From Mesorhizobium ciceri WSM4083 (GTDB lineage: Bacteria > Pseudomonadota > Alphaproteobacteria > Rhizobiales > Rhizobiaceae), in the NCBI RefSeq assembly GCF_000519305.1, contig NZ_KI912610.1, positions 207,069 to 271,068 of the forward strand: a stretch of 64,000 bases of DNA, in the 5' to 3' direction. Below are positions 8,351 through 17,000 of this stretch, in pieces; within the stretch, counting starts at the first letter, position 1, and every line of letters begins with the position of its first letter. A program made the position numbers and the translations under genes. The notes beneath the pieces are model-generated. The model did not search any database. It was not told the DNA's origin and saw nothing but the letters and a program-made list of their open reading frames with translations.

Positions 8351-9199
8351 ATGAACAGCATCAGCATTTCCCGACACAGCGCATTGAAGCCGGTCGATCC
8401 GATCTGGCGTTCGATCCGCGACGAGGCCATGGAGGCTGTCAACCGCGATCCGCTGCTCGCTGCATTCCTCTATTCGACCATCCTCAACCAGGACAGCCTG
8501 GAAGAAGCAGTCATTCATCGGCTGGCCGAGCGGCTGGCGCACCAGGACATCGGCTCCGATCTCATCCGCCAGACGTTCAAGTCCATGCTGGCAGACGACA
8601 AGGAGTGGCCGACGACGGTGCGTGTCGACATCCAGGCCTATTACGATCGCGATCCGGCCTGCGACCGCTTCATCATGCCTGTGCTCTATTTCAAGGGCTT
8701 CCACGCCATCCAGACCCATCGGCTGGCGCATTGGCTGTGGAACCAGGGGCGCAAGGATTTCGCGCTCTATCTGCAGAGCCGCTCGTCCTCGGTCTTCCAG
8801 ACCGACATCAACCCGGCCGCCCGCATCGGCAAGGGTATCTTCATCGACCACGCCACCGGCCTCGTGGTCGGCGAGACCGCGGTCATCGAGGACGATGTGT
8901 CGATCCTGCATGGCGTGACGCTGGGCGGCACCGGCAAGGCCGGCGGCGACCGCCACCCCAAGATCCGCTACGGCGTGCTGATCGGTGCCGGCGCCAAGAT
9001 CCTCGGTAACATCGAAATCGGCCATTGCTCGAAGATAGCGGCCGGCTCGGTGGTGCTGTCGCCAGTGCCGCACAACAAGACGGTTGCCGGCGTGCCGGCC
9101 CGTGTCGTCGGTGAGACCGGCTGTGATCAGCCGTCGCGCCAGATGGACCAGCTTCTGCCGTCGCAGACGATGGATCAGGTCGTCAGTTTCGACATCTGA
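8351..9199 (+). CDS. cysE: Serine O-acetyltransferase
   Basis: CysE transfers acetyl from acetyl-CoA to L-serine, giving O-acetylserine, the committed step of cysteine synthesis. The 282-residue protein has an N-terminal helical domain and a C-terminal left-handed beta-helix with hexapeptide repeats. The segments DIGKGIFIDH-like (RIGKGIFIDHATGLVVGETA), HGVTLGGTGK and DRHPKI are the serine-acetyltransferase signature. The ATG at 8351 gives the standard N-terminus. It stands alone, with the DUF3126 gene 151 bases downstream. Confidence 0.93.
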   Translation: MNSISISRHSALKPVDPIWRSIRDEAMEAVNRDPLLAAFLYSTILNQDSLEEAVIHRLAERLAHQDIGSDLIRQTFKSMLADDKEWPTTVRVDIQAYYDRDPACDRFIMPVLYFKGFHAIQTHRLAHWLWNQGRKDFALYLQSRSSSVFQTDINPAARIGKGIFIDHATGLVVGETAVIEDDVSILHGVTLGGTGKAGGDRHPKIRYGVLIGAGAKILGNIEIGHCSKIAAGSVVLSPVPHNKTVAGVPARVVGETGCDQPSRQMDQLLPSQTMDQVVSFDI

Positions 9200-9350
9200 T
9201 TTTCACGGCGCCGTCGTCTGCTGCCGGATTCCGGCCGCGGGCAGGAGCGGGCGGTTGTCTCGCCTTATCAGGCCGCTTGCCTTTACATCGCCATTGTCGA
9301 CGTGCCAGAAGCGCGTTCGAACGAGCAAGCCCGATGATCGGAGAAGACTG

Positions 9351-9554
9351 TTGAAGCCGGACGAAATCAGAAAGCTGGACGCCTATTTCAAGCGCGTCTT
9401 CCAGAACCCCAAGCTCGAGGTCAAGGCGCGGCCGCGCAAGGACGATTCGGCCGAGGTCTATGTCGGCGACGAATTCCTCGGCATCGTCTTCAAGGACGAG
9501 GACGACGGCGACTACAATTTTTCGATGGCGATTCTCGACATCGATCTGGCCTGA
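9351..9554 (+). CDS. DUF3126 family small protein
   Basis: A 67-residue acidic protein of the DUF3126 family, which is conserved in Rhizobiales and has no known function. I recognise the pattern KPDEIRKLDAYFKRVF...AEVYVGDEFLGIVFKDEDDGDYNF. The start is a TTG at 9351, preceded by GGAGAAG at good spacing; no in-frame ATG fits. In rhizobia this gene is commonly near cysE, as here. It is cytoplasmic, with no signal or membrane segment. Confidence 0.8.
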   Translation: MKPDEIRKLDAYFKRVFQNPKLEVKARPRKDDSAEVYVGDEFLGIVFKDEDDGDYNFSMAILDIDLA

Positions 9555-9617
9555 GCCAGCAAATCTTGCGGTCGGTCGGCTCCATGCGGCCGGCCAGCCG
9601 GTTCCCTTGAAGCGTTC

Positions 9618-10343
9618 TTAGCGTCCCGCCTTCAGAACGCGCCCGGCTTCAGTGACGATTGCCGCGTCGAGCGCCTGCCAATCGCCCAAAAGCTCCCTTG
9701 GGAAGCGATAGGTGAGGCTGAGTTCGTCGCCGACCTGAATGTCGCGCTCGCAAGGCGCCAGCGATTGCTCGGCACTCGGCCCGCTCAGGCAACGGGCCAC
9801 GAACGGCTCCTTGCCGGGGCGATTGCCGACAACCAGCACCTCGTTCAGATAGCCTGATTTCTCGTTGAAACCATAGATCATCGTGCCGCCAGGCCCGGCA
9901 ATGCCGGGTCGGGTGATCAACGCGCTGTAGATCGGCGTGAAGCGGCCACTCATGTCACGCGACATCATCTGCTGTTCGAAGGACAGGAAGACGATGTTCT
10001 TGACTGTGCCCGTGTGGTTGAAATCGTCACGCGCGGCCTCGCTGTAGCCGTCCATCTGGGGATAGCGCAAATAGAGGTCGAGCCGCGAGGCGATGCCGTC
10101 GCGCCGGGCCTGGGCGAAACGGATGGCGTTGGCCGGGACAGCGATGACATTGTTGCCGATCACCACCTGGTGGACCGTTGCGTCGTCGGTGTATCCGGCC
10201 ATGGCGATCGAGTGGCCGAACCATTTGCCGCCAAGGCTGATCGCCACCGACAACAGGGCGAGCGCCGCGAACCCGTAGAGCACCCGCTTCATCAGCGTGG
10301 AATCGACCACGGTAAGTTCGTTGGCGAGCGCTGCCTGCTTCAT
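9618..10343 (-). CDS. Membrane-anchored hypothetical protein
   Basis: A 241-residue protein with one N-terminal membrane segment near residues 19-40 (LYGFAALALLSVAISLGG) and a soluble, probably periplasmic, remainder. The ATG at 10343 is chosen because it is closest to the membrane anchor; an upstream ATG at 10406 adds a low-complexity tail. Similar proteins of unknown function occur in rhizobia, in my recollection. It ends convergently with DUF3126. No catalytic motif is evident. Confidence 0.65.
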   Translation of the reverse strand: MKQAALANELTVVDSTLMKRVLYGFAALALLSVAISLGGKWFGHSIAMAGYTDDATVHQVVIGNNVIAVPANAIRFAQARRDGIASRLDLYLRYPQMDGYSEAARDDFNHTGTVKNIVFLSFEQQMMSRDMSGRFTPIYSALITRPGIAGPGGTMIYGFNEKSGYLNEVLVVGNRPGKEPFVARCLSGPSAEQSLAPCERDIQVGDELSLTYRFPRELLGDWQALDAAIVTEAGRVLKAGR

Positions 10344-10468
10344 CTCAGTCCTCGGATCCCGGGCGGCCCGTCCGCCTCCAGTGTCCCTGGGCGGCACACA
10401 TCGCACGGCACGGCTCTTGCAGCCTGCATGGAACGACTGTGCAATTTCATGGTAAATGGAAAGTTAAG

Positions 10469-10810
10469 ATGGGACCACTGGAACTCACACTCTTTGCTTT
10501 TGTCGTCGGGTTGACGGCCTGCGGGCTGGCCGGATCGGCCATGGAACTGGCGTCGGGCCGCAAGGTCGCCTTCACCGAACCCTATGTGTCGCCGTCACAT
10601 GTCTTGCGCTCGCTCCTCGCCACGGCCTGTGCCGGACCCTTCATGCTGGTCAACGATGCCATCGATGCCCGGCGTCAGCGCCGCATTTCAAGGTTGGCGC
10701 TGATGTCCTGCGGCTGCACGGCAATTGCGTGGACCTTGGCGCTTGGCGTCGTCGTGCTTGCCATTGCCTCGTGGACGGTCCGTCTCCTAGGGTCCGAGCT
10801 GCCCGCTTGA
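10469..10810 (+). CDS. Hypothetical inner-membrane protein
   Basis: A 113-residue protein with hydrophobic segments near residues 5-25 and 80-103, and a short basic DAIDARRQRR stretch between them. The ATG at 10469 follows GGAAAG and gives a normal hydrophobic start. It lies 19 bases upstream of the gamma-carbonic anhydrase gene, so the two may be co-transcribed. No family with known function is recognised. Confidence 0.6.
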   Translation: MGPLELTLFAFVVGLTACGLAGSAMELASGRKVAFTEPYVSPSHVLRSLLATACAGPFMLVNDAIDARRQRRISRLALMSCGCTAIAWTLALGVVVLAIASWTVRLLGSELPA

Positions 10811-10829
10811 GACGATTCGGAGACCAGAA

Positions 10830-11357
10830 ATGCCGCTTTATGCGATCGATGGAACAGAGCCCAGCTTCGCCGATGCGGACTCGAACTGGATCGCACCCGA
10901 TGCGACGCTGATCGGCGACGTCAGGGTCGGACGCAATGCCGGCTTCTGGTTCGGCGCCGTCATCCGTGGCGACAATGAGCCCATCGTCATCGGCGCCGAC
11001 ACCAACGTGCAGGAACATACGGTCATGCACACCGATCCCGGTTTCCCGCTGACGATCGGGGAAGGCTGCACGATCGGCCACCGCGCCTTGCTGCATGGCT
11101 GCACGATCGGCGACAACAGCCTGATCGGCATGGGTGCCATCGTGCTGAACGGCGCGAAAATCGGCAGGAATTGCCTGGTCGGCGCCGGTGCGCTGGTCAC
11201 CGAAGGCAAGGAATTCCCGGACAATTCGCTGATCGTCGGTTCGCCCGCCAAGGCGATCAGGGAGCTGGACGACGCGGCCGTGGCCAGGTTGCGCGGCTCG
11301 GCGGCGCACTATGTCGCCAACGGCAAGCGCTTCAAGGCGGGGTTGAAGAAGGTCTGA
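10830..11357 (+). CDS. Gamma-carbonic anhydrase-like hexapeptide-repeat protein
   Basis: This 175-residue left-handed beta-helix protein is of the gamma-class carbonic anhydrase / YrdA / PaaY group. Repeated hexapeptides run from residue 20 to 135 (IGDVRVGRNAGFWFGAVIRG...). The zinc-ligand histidines are visible in QEHTVMH and CTIGHRALLHG. Members either hydrate CO2 or act as uncharacterised acyl or CoA-binding homologues, so exact activity is uncertain. It closely follows the small membrane protein gene. Confidence 0.85.
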   Translation: MPLYAIDGTEPSFADADSNWIAPDATLIGDVRVGRNAGFWFGAVIRGDNEPIVIGADTNVQEHTVMHTDPGFPLTIGEGCTIGHRALLHGCTIGDNSLIGMGAIVLNGAKIGRNCLVGAGALVTEGKEFPDNSLIVGSPAKAIRELDDAAVARLRGSAAHYVANGKRFKAGLKKV

Positions 11358-11401
11358 GGCCAGCCCGGCATTTGCTGGCGGTGGTTTCGTAGTGCCCCAA
11401 C

Positions 11402-11962
11402 TCACTGTCTGTCAGAGCCGCGCCCGGCCGTCGCATCGCGCAGCAATGAAGCACCGGCTTCAAAGCCAGCAATCTCGGCTTCCTCGATGGCTGTCCTGTA
11501 GTCATCGATGCGGGTTTCGAGCGCCGGGTCGGCGCCCGCCGCCAAAAGCAGGCGGATCGCATCGACACTGCCGATTGCCACCGAATAGTGAAGCGGCGTC
11601 CAATCGTTCACACCCCGCATGTTGGGGTCAGCACCGCCTTCGATCAATGCCCGCACTATGTCCAGCCTGTCGGCCCGGTCGGTGGACAGCGCCGCAATGA
11701 TGGACGGAAACCCGCCGTGATCCTGATAATTCGGATCCGAGCCGGCACCCAGCAAGGTCGAGATGAAGCCGACGGGACTCCAATAGATCGCATATTCCAG
11801 CGGATGCCCGAGGCCGAGCTCGAACGGCATGCGTTCGTCGAACCAGCGGGAAGAGCCGCCCAACGCCATGCCGAGGCCCTCGAAGTCGCCGGCCTTGAAG
11901 GCATCGTCGATAGCCTTGAACAGGCGATGGCGCTCGCATCGATCTTCCGGGACTTCCGACAT
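11402..11962 (-). CDS. Ankyrin-repeat protein
   Basis: A 186-residue cytoplasmic protein with three to four ankyrin-like units. The clearest are ADPNMRGVNDWTPLHYSVAIGSVDAIRLLLAAGADP, near residues 110-145, and an earlier degenerate GSDPNYQDHGGFPSIIAAL. Ankyrin repeats mediate protein binding; the partner is unknown. There is no signal peptide. It is convergent with the carbonic anhydrase gene and has no obvious operon partners. Confidence 0.8.
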   Translation of the reverse strand: MSEVPEDRCERHRLFKAIDDAFKAGDFEGLGMALGGSSRWFDERMPFELGLGHPLEYAIYWSPVGFISTLLGAGSDPNYQDHGGFPSIIAALSTDRADRLDIVRALIEGGADPNMRGVNDWTPLHYSVAIGSVDAIRLLLAAGADPALETRIDDYRTAIEEAEIAGFEAGASLLRDATAGRGSDRQ

Positions 11963-12132
11963 CGCTGTGATCCAGAAGGCGAAACCATCGGCCTATATGC
12001 CCCGATCCCCTGCGTGTGGAAAGGCGGTCGTCCGATGCGTCTAGCAGGTCGACGATGCGCACACCATTTCACGGATTGCTGATATAAGTCATCGCTGAAT
12101 AATGATCTGCATCGCGGAGGTAGCTTTCCGGC

Positions 12133-12792
12133 ATGCCATTCCAGCTTAGTGAGCAAACGCAGCAAATTCTTTCGCTAATTTGCATTCTGTTAGCTGGCGT
12201 CTTCATTGGCATGGCCTTGGAACGTCTCCTATCGAGGAAACGGAGGCAGGCATGGAGGGAGAGCAACCGCAGGCGCTGGGCGAGAGAGCGCAGAGGGGGC
12301 GACATCCTTAGCGGCCTATGGGTTGCCCCGAAGCCTGTTTCCGCGCCACCGAAACCAACTGATCCTGCTGACCAGTTGCGGATTGTCATGGGTGCGAGCT
12401 TCACTATTCAACCGCTCCTCAACAGGAGTGAAGTGCGCGTCTTCAAGGAACTTGATCGCATGGTGATCAGCTGTAATCCGGGATGGCAGGTGATGGCCCA
12501 AGTGTCACTGGGCGAAATTTTGCGCAGCGCGAACGCGGACGCCTACAGCTGCATCAACTCGAAACGAGTGGACCTTCTTCTTGTGGACGAGGCCTGTCTG
12601 CCTCGACATGCGCTCGAATACCAAGGCCATGCGCATCACCAAGGCACAGCAGCAGCACGTGATGCGGTCAAAAAGGAAGCCCTGCGACGTGCTGGCATCA
12701 GTTACCATGAGATCGTCGGCGGCCACACGACACCTTCGGAACTCAGGCGACTGGTTGAGAAGCTCGTGGATAAGCCCACGGCGCCGCAATAG
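12133..12792 (+). CDS. DUF2726 domain protein with N-terminal membrane anchor
   Basis: This 219-residue protein has one membrane segment near residues 12-30, a basic linker, and then a DUF2726 domain (about residues 92-210). The domain pattern is LLNRSEVRVFKELDRMV...VSLGEILR...NSKRVDLLLVD...LEYQGHAHH. DUF2726 resembles restriction-endonuclease-like folds; the D and ExQG residues fit such a core, but no nuclease activity is established. Local codon use and GC look lower than in its neighbours, which could mean transfer. It is monocistronic. Confidence 0.8.
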   Translation: MPFQLSEQTQQILSLICILLAGVFIGMALERLLSRKRRQAWRESNRRRWARERRGGDILSGLWVAPKPVSAPPKPTDPADQLRIVMGASFTIQPLLNRSEVRVFKELDRMVISCNPGWQVMAQVSLGEILRSANADAYSCINSKRVDLLLVDEACLPRHALEYQGHAHHQGTAAARDAVKKEALRRAGISYHEIVGGHTTPSELRRLVEKLVDKPTAPQ

Positions 12793-12855
12793 CTGGCCTT
12801 TGCAATGTGGATATCTCGGAACCTGATTGGTTTTCGAGTCTCCGCCAGAAATGGC

Positions 12856-12887
12856 GGAGCCGGCCCGGGGACGGGGCCGGCTCCTTT
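12856..12887 (+). terminator. GC-rich terminator-like hairpin after the DUF2726 gene
   Basis: The arms GGAGCCGGCCC (12856-12866) and GGGCCGGCTCC (12874-12884) pair perfectly over 11 bp with a 7-base loop, followed by TTT. The T-tract is short, so termination efficiency is uncertain. A second hairpin with 9-bp arms (12889-12897 and 12922-12930) follows immediately. Confidence 0.5.
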
Positions 12888-12975
12888 CACCCGGTCGTTG
12901 GGGACGGGGAGGGTGGGGACTCGACCGGGTTTCTCCTTAAGCGGTCGCATTCATGCGGCGCGCTTGATCTCTGTT

Positions 12976-13584
12976 TTAGCGGACGCTGGCGACCGCGTCG
13001 GAGCGGCCGTCATTGATCGTCACCCAAACGCCGGAATTCTGGTCCGACTGGCGCTTGAGATAGGTGTAGTCGGTGTCCGTCCAGGACAGGACCTTGGTTT
13101 CCAGATTGTCGAGGATGAATTCTCCAAGGCTCGTGCGCACGGTCAGCACCGCGTGGCCATCGCCATTCGGCTGGCGCGCCACCGTCATCAGCAGATTGCC
13201 GGCGGGGACGCCCGCATCCATCAACTCGCGGCGCTTTTCGAGCGCGTAGTCCTCGCAATCGCCATAGCCATTGGCCGGATAGGCCCAATATTCCTCGGCA
13301 CCGTAGTTTTCCATATCGGTGCGCGGCTTGATGCGGGTGTTGACCGAATTGTTGATGTTGACGATCGTCGCCCACAGTTTGCGGGTCAGTTCGACCGGCG
13401 CACCCCTGGGGGTCCGTTCGCTGCATTCGCCAGGACTGCGCTGGCAGAACTCATAGTGGCCAACAGGCTGGGTGGTGCGTCCGCCGGTGTGCATATAGGC
13501 CGGTCCCGCGGCATATGCTGATCCCCAAGCGGAAAGCTGCATCGCCATTGCCACCAGCAACAGCTTGCCCCTCGTTTTCTTCAT
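12976..13584 (-). CDS. Transglutaminase-like cysteine peptidase (BTLCP family)
   Basis: A 202-residue secreted protein with a Sec signal (residues 1-25, ending AYAA). It belongs to the bacterial transglutaminase-like cysteine proteinases, relatives of LapG. The catalytic Cys is in YGDCEDYALEKR near residue 105, His in GDGHAVLTV near 142 and Asp in LDNLE near 158. LapG-type enzymes cleave surface adhesins under c-di-GMP control, but this branch is mostly uncharacterised. The ATG at 13584 has GGGGAG upstream. The PilZ gene in the same direction is a suggestive neighbour. Confidence 0.82.
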   Translation of the reverse strand: MKKTRGKLLLVAMAMQLSAWGSAYAAGPAYMHTGGRTTQPVGHYEFCQRSPGECSERTPRGAPVELTRKLWATIVNINNSVNTRIKPRTDMENYGAEEYWAYPANGYGDCEDYALEKRRELMDAGVPAGNLLMTVARQPNGDGHAVLTVRTSLGEFILDNLETKVLSWTDTDYTYLKRQSDQNSGVWVTINDGRSDAVASVR

Positions 13585-13803
13585 TGTTGTAGTCTCCCCG
13601 TTCGAAGGAGACATTGCCACATGTGGATTTATTTGACGCAAAAGCCCGAAGTAGATATTGAGTAAAACTCCAGTAGAATAAACGTAAAATTTGAATCATT
13701 TGAGTATTAATTCGTTTGGATATTGAGGCGCCAATCTCGGCGCGCGGAGGGCTCCCAAGCCCTGCCAAGAGTGGCCTAAGCATGCCAGTCATGGCGTCGA
13801 AAA

Positions 13804-13829
13804 CAAAAAACCGGCCACAAGGGCCGGTT
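13804..13829 (-). terminator. Rho-independent terminator of the PilZ gene
   Basis: Read on the minus strand, arms AAACCGGCC and GGCCGGTTT (13829-13821 and 13815-13807) enclose a 5-base loop and run into T6-G-TT. This is a textbook intrinsic terminator 27 bases beyond the PilZ stop. Confidence 0.85.
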
Positions 13830-13855
13830 TCCTGGAGTGTCGCTGTCGGGCCTGC

Positions 13856-14473
13856 TCAGGTGCGTGGCGTGTTGAATTCGGAATCGAGCGTTTCGGGGCG
13901 CTGGATCACAGCGAATTCGATGGCGACGCCGTCCTCGAAATGACGCACGACCTGCCCGCGCATGGTGCCAAGCATAACCTGGATGCCAATCGCCGGCTTG
14001 ACGTCGATCTCGACCGCGGCGCCGGAGAGCGAAAGGTCGATGATTCGGCACTGGTACTGGCGGCCGTCGGTGAGTTGCAGCACGCTGGTCGGATTGCGCG
14101 GCGCGACGCGCTCGTGGCGGCGATCTTCCGGCAGGTCGAGTTCATGCTTGTTGGCGAGCCAGGTCAATTGCGCGGCCAGCTTGTCCTTCTTGCGATCCGA
14201 CGCGATGACGGTCATCGCGAAACCGTCCTGCAAGGTGCGGGTGACGACACCTTCGATGCGGCCGATATGATCGATGTAGGCAATGATTTTTTCGCCGGGC
14301 ATGCCGATGCGGTCGGTGCGAAACGCGACATTGCCCGGTGACATGTCGACGACCTGGCAGGGGTGTTCGGTGCGGTCTTCCAGCATGAAGCGTCCGTAGA
14401 TTTTAACCCGGACGCGCTGAAAGTTACGCCTTTCAGCTTGGGACGGCGCATAGTCGACCGCCGCTGACCTCAT
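13856..14473 (-). CDS. Double PilZ-domain protein
   Basis: This 205-residue protein has two PilZ-like units: residues 15-90 (RRNFQRVRV...VVDMSPGNVAF) and 115-200 (RRHERVAPR...IIDLSLSGAAVEI). PilZ domains bind c-di-GMP through an RxxxR and a D/NxSxxG motif. The second unit has RRHER and DLSLSG; the first has RNFQR and DMSPGN. It is a likely cytoplasmic c-di-GMP effector controlling motility, adhesion or envelope. The output partner is unknown. The gene ends in a strong terminator. Confidence 0.85.
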   Translation of the reverse strand: MRSAAVDYAPSQAERRNFQRVRVKIYGRFMLEDRTEHPCQVVDMSPGNVAFRTDRIGMPGEKIIAYIDHIGRIEGVVTRTLQDGFAMTVIASDRKKDKLAAQLTWLANKHELDLPEDRRHERVAPRNPTSVLQLTDGRQYQCRIIDLSLSGAAVEIDVKPAIGIQVMLGTMRGQVVRHFEDGVAIEFAVIQRPETLDSEFNTPRT

Positions 14474-14586
14474 GACTGCCTACACCCCGTTTGGCATCCC
14501 GCGCGCCGATGCGAGGAACTTCATCAGAGAAGTACAACAAAGCGGGTTAACAAAGGGAAAAAGCGGGCGCTCCAGGGTTTCCTTTT

Positions 14587-14636
14587 TGCAGGTCGCGGTG
14601 CCAAAACAGCCGCGCAGTTTTGGGCGACGTGCATCA
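14587..14636 (-). repeat. Rhizobial palindromic intergenic repeat, copy 1 (degenerate)
   Basis: Read on the minus strand this begins TGATGCACGTCGCCCAAAAC and contains the complementary GTTTTGG 18 bases later. It matches the element at 31097-31150, with substitutions. It starts 14 bases beyond the stop codon of the PAS protein gene, in the same orientation. Confidence 0.65.
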
Positions 14637-14649
14637 GGCCGCAAACGGA

Positions 14650-15282
14650 CTATTCCTCGCGCCCGCCATCGAAGACGACGAGATGGCGGATGCGGCGCGC
14701 CCGGCCGAGCGCCGAGATCGTCTCGGGTGCTCCAAGTTCATCGGGAGCGAGCGAGGGAACATCGATGGCCGGACGGTTGTTGAGGAGCTCCTTCTCCGGA
14801 TCGATGACGCGTATCGAATCGATCAACGCATCGGTGATCGGATCGGCACCCAGCCAGAAGGGTTTCTCCACGGCGCTGATGACGCCCAGGCAGCGTGGAT
14901 TTTCGACGCCGCCGTCAAGCGGCAGGGCAAGCAGTTCGAACTTGTTGGAGCGCCCGTTGCGGCTAAAACCCTCATAGCTGATCAGCACGACCGACTTCTG
15001 CTCGAAGACGCCATGGATCAGGCGCGAGACGAGCCGCTGATCCTTCTCACGCCACAGCGATGGAAAGGAAAACCCCTTGAGTTCGCGGCCGTAGCAGGCG
15101 CAAAGCCTCGTGCCGGCCAGCCGGAATACGGCCTGTCCGCGCGTGTCACGTTCCAGGATAAAGGTGTCGGCCAGCAGCGACTTGATGTCGGCCGGTTCGA
15201 CCTCCGAACGCTTCGGGGCAGGGCGTCCATCACGCAGGCGGTTCCAATATTGGAACAGCGTGATCGATCCATTCTGGTTCAT
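14650..15282 (-). CDS. PAS domain protein (PAS_5 family)
   Basis: A 210-residue protein matching the alphaproteobacterial PAS_5 family. The pattern includes QYWNRLRDGRPAPKRSEV, DIKSLLADTFILERD, FRLAGTRLCACYGRELKG and FELLALPLDGG. These are single-domain sensory or regulatory proteins of unknown ligand. No output domain is present. The ATG at 15282 is preferred because GGAG lies upstream; an ATG at 15321 lacks a binding site. A palindromic repeat sits immediately after its stop. Confidence 0.8.
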   Translation of the reverse strand: MNQNGSITLFQYWNRLRDGRPAPKRSEVEPADIKSLLADTFILERDTRGQAVFRLAGTRLCACYGRELKGFSFPSLWREKDQRLVSRLIHGVFEQKSVVLISYEGFSRNGRSNKFELLALPLDGGVENPRCLGVISAVEKPFWLGADPITDALIDSIRVIDPEKELLNNRPAIDVPSLAPDELGAPETISALGRARRIRHLVVFDGGREE

Positions 15283-15430
15283 ACTATGCTGCTCCGCGCA
15301 ATCTGTCGTCTGATGTCCCATCGGTGAACAGAAGGGCGCCCTCCGATGACCTACATGCGTTGCGGAGCAGGAAGCGTGCCAGCGTCGTTAACACTTGTTC
15401 ACGGGTCGGGGCCGTTAAGGTTAACAAGTG

Positions 15431-15581
15431 GTTTACGTTGCATCGAAGCGAGCCCCGTGGCACACAAAAACCACTCCAGAAGCGGTCGTTTCGCGACGAT
15501 CGGCAGCACTTCAGTCAAGAGTTTTAGGGGAGCAGGGGGCTCGACCAGCCGTTCAAGGGAAACCTTGAACGGCTTTTTTTT
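15431..15581 (+). ncRNA. Candidate small RNA ending in a strong terminator
   Basis: No plus-strand coding gene ends before the perfect terminator at 15547-15581, yet the terminator is oriented to end plus-strand transcription. The 390-base stretch between the PAS gene and the rhomboid gene has no convincing reading frame. It contains a further small hairpin at about 15484-15500. An inverted repeat CACTTGTT...AACAAGTG (15392-15399 and 15423-15430) lies just upstream. The 5' end shown is a guess, and the promoter was not identified. Confidence 0.3.
15547..15581 (+). terminator. Strong intrinsic terminator without an obvious upstream gene
   Basis: The arms AGCCGTTCAAGG (15547-15558) and CCTTGAACGGCT (15563-15574) pair perfectly around GAAA and are followed by eight or nine T residues. 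It has the form of a classical Rho-independent terminator with a stable GNRA-like loop. Confidence 0.88.
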
Positions 15582-15671
15582 GATTCGCGCCGCGGCGATT
15601 CGCGGTTTGCGGTTCGGTCCGCGGTGATCTAGATGCTCGAACCTGAATCCTCGCGTTGAGTGCAATTTCAA

Positions 15672-16433
15672 ATGAGCGAACCGGTAACGCCCTCGGAAAT
15701 CGACCCTGTCGAGGGCGCCCCTGAGCCACGGCGGCGCGAGCCGGTGTTCAACCTGCCGCCCGTCGTGCTGGCGGTGATCGGCATCTGCGTCGTCGTCTAT
15801 CTGTTGCAGCAATATGTGTTGAGCGAATCCCAGCAGATGACATTGCTGTATGACGGGGCCTTCATCCCCGTTCTCTACACCGGGCAATACGGCTTCGACT
15901 GGTTCCTGTTTTCGCGGCCCTTCACCTACGCCTTCATGCATGGCGGCTTTGCCCATATCGCCATCAACATGGTGTGGCTCGCCGCATTTGGTTCACCATT
16001 GGCAAACCGTCTGGGAACGCTGTGGTTCGCGCTGTTCTTCGCCGCAACCGGGTTGGCTTCGGTCGCGCTTTTCTGGGCATTGCATCCTTATGGCGAGGCG
16101 CCGCTTGTTGGCGCTTCCGGCGCGATCTCCGGCATGATGGGGGCTGCGGCGCGTTTTGGCTTCCGCACCGACCGTTCGGCCGGCAAGGCCGCCTTCGCCG
16201 GCCCTGTCCTGCCGATCGCATTCGTATTGCGCTTGCGCGGTGTCGTGATCTTCCTCGCCATGTGGATGGTCATCAATCTCGCCACCGGCCTGCTCGGTTT
16301 TGTCCCGGGGGCAGACGGCCAGATCGCCTGGGAGGCCCACATTGGCGGCTTTGTCGCCGGCTTCTTCGGCCTGCGCTGGTTCGACAGGCGATGGCAGGCG
16401 CCCGAGTGGGAGACGACCGACCACCGCACTTGA
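15672..16433 (+). CDS. Rhomboid-family intramembrane serine protease
   Basis: This 253-residue polytopic membrane protein has about six hydrophobic segments. The rhomboid active site is visible: HGGFAHIAINMVWL (supporting HxxxN) near residue 95, the nucleophile Ser in GASGAISG near 147, and the catalytic His in WEAHIGGFVAGF near 232. Rhomboids cleave transmembrane helices of other membrane proteins; substrates are unknown here. The ATG at 15672 is preferred over the GTG at 15660. It lies after a terminator, so it has its own promoter. Confidence 0.88.
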   Translation: MSEPVTPSEIDPVEGAPEPRRREPVFNLPPVVLAVIGICVVVYLLQQYVLSESQQMTLLYDGAFIPVLYTGQYGFDWFLFSRPFTYAFMHGGFAHIAINMVWLAAFGSPLANRLGTLWFALFFAATGLASVALFWALHPYGEAPLVGASGAISGMMGAAARFGFRTDRSAGKAAFAGPVLPIAFVLRLRGVVIFLAMWMVINLATGLLGFVPGADGQIAWEAHIGGFVAGFFGLRWFDRRWQAPEWETTDHRT

Positions 16434-16520
16434 AATGCAACCGATCACGGCGCACGATGTTCACTCTTACGTGAAGGCCGGTCAGGGCAGGAACCGGCAG
16501 GCAAAGCAGAGGAGGACGCC

Positions 16521-16952
16521 ATGACGGTGAAGGCAATTCTCGAGAGAAAAGGCCATGACGTGTTGACGCTCGGGCCGAACGAAAAGCTGAGCGAAGCCAT
16601 CCGCATCCTGGCAGAGCACAAGATCGGTGCGCTGGTCATCACCAATGGCGATCGCAAGATCGTCGGCATCCTGTCGGAGCGCGACATCGTGCGGGTGGTC
16701 GCCCGCGAAGGTGGAGCCGCGCTCGATATCGCCGTGCGTTCGGCGATGACGCCGAAGGTGAAGATCTGCAACGAAAACCACACCGTCAACGAGGTGATGG
16801 AGATCATGACCCGAGGCCGCTTCCGCCATCTGCCGGTGGAGAAGGACGGCATGCTCGATGGCATCGTGTCCATCGGTGACGTGGTCAAGCGCCGGATCGA
16901 GGATGTCGAGCGCGAGGCCGACCAGATCAGGGCCTATATCGCCACCGCCTGA
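16521..16952 (+). CDS. CBS-domain pair protein
   Basis: This 143-residue cytoplasmic protein consists of two CBS motifs, about residues 8-65 (LGPNEKLSEAIRILAEHKIGALVI...GILSERDIV) and 75-130 (VNEVMEIMTRGRFRHLPV...GIVSIGDVVK). Tandem CBS units bind adenosine nucleotides and act as energy sensors. Stand-alone pairs like this are common in rhizobia and have no defined target. A 7-bp GC-rich hairpin (16966-16991) lies between it and the convergent yjhX-like gene. Confidence 0.88.
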   Translation: MTVKAILERKGHDVLTLGPNEKLSEAIRILAEHKIGALVITNGDRKIVGILSERDIVRVVAREGGAALDIAVRSAMTPKVKICNENHTVNEVMEIMTRGRFRHLPVEKDGMLDGIVSIGDVVKRRIEDVEREADQIRAYIATA

Positions 16953-17000
16953 ACGGTGAGGCGAACCGCCGGCCGGAGAACCGACCGGCGGAGCCGTGGT

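Noticed and set aside
13154..14473. A LapG/LapD-type c-di-GMP adhesin-release system from the BTLCP and PilZ genes
   Set aside because: No LapD-like inner-membrane receptor or large adhesin is present, and a strong terminator separates the two genes.
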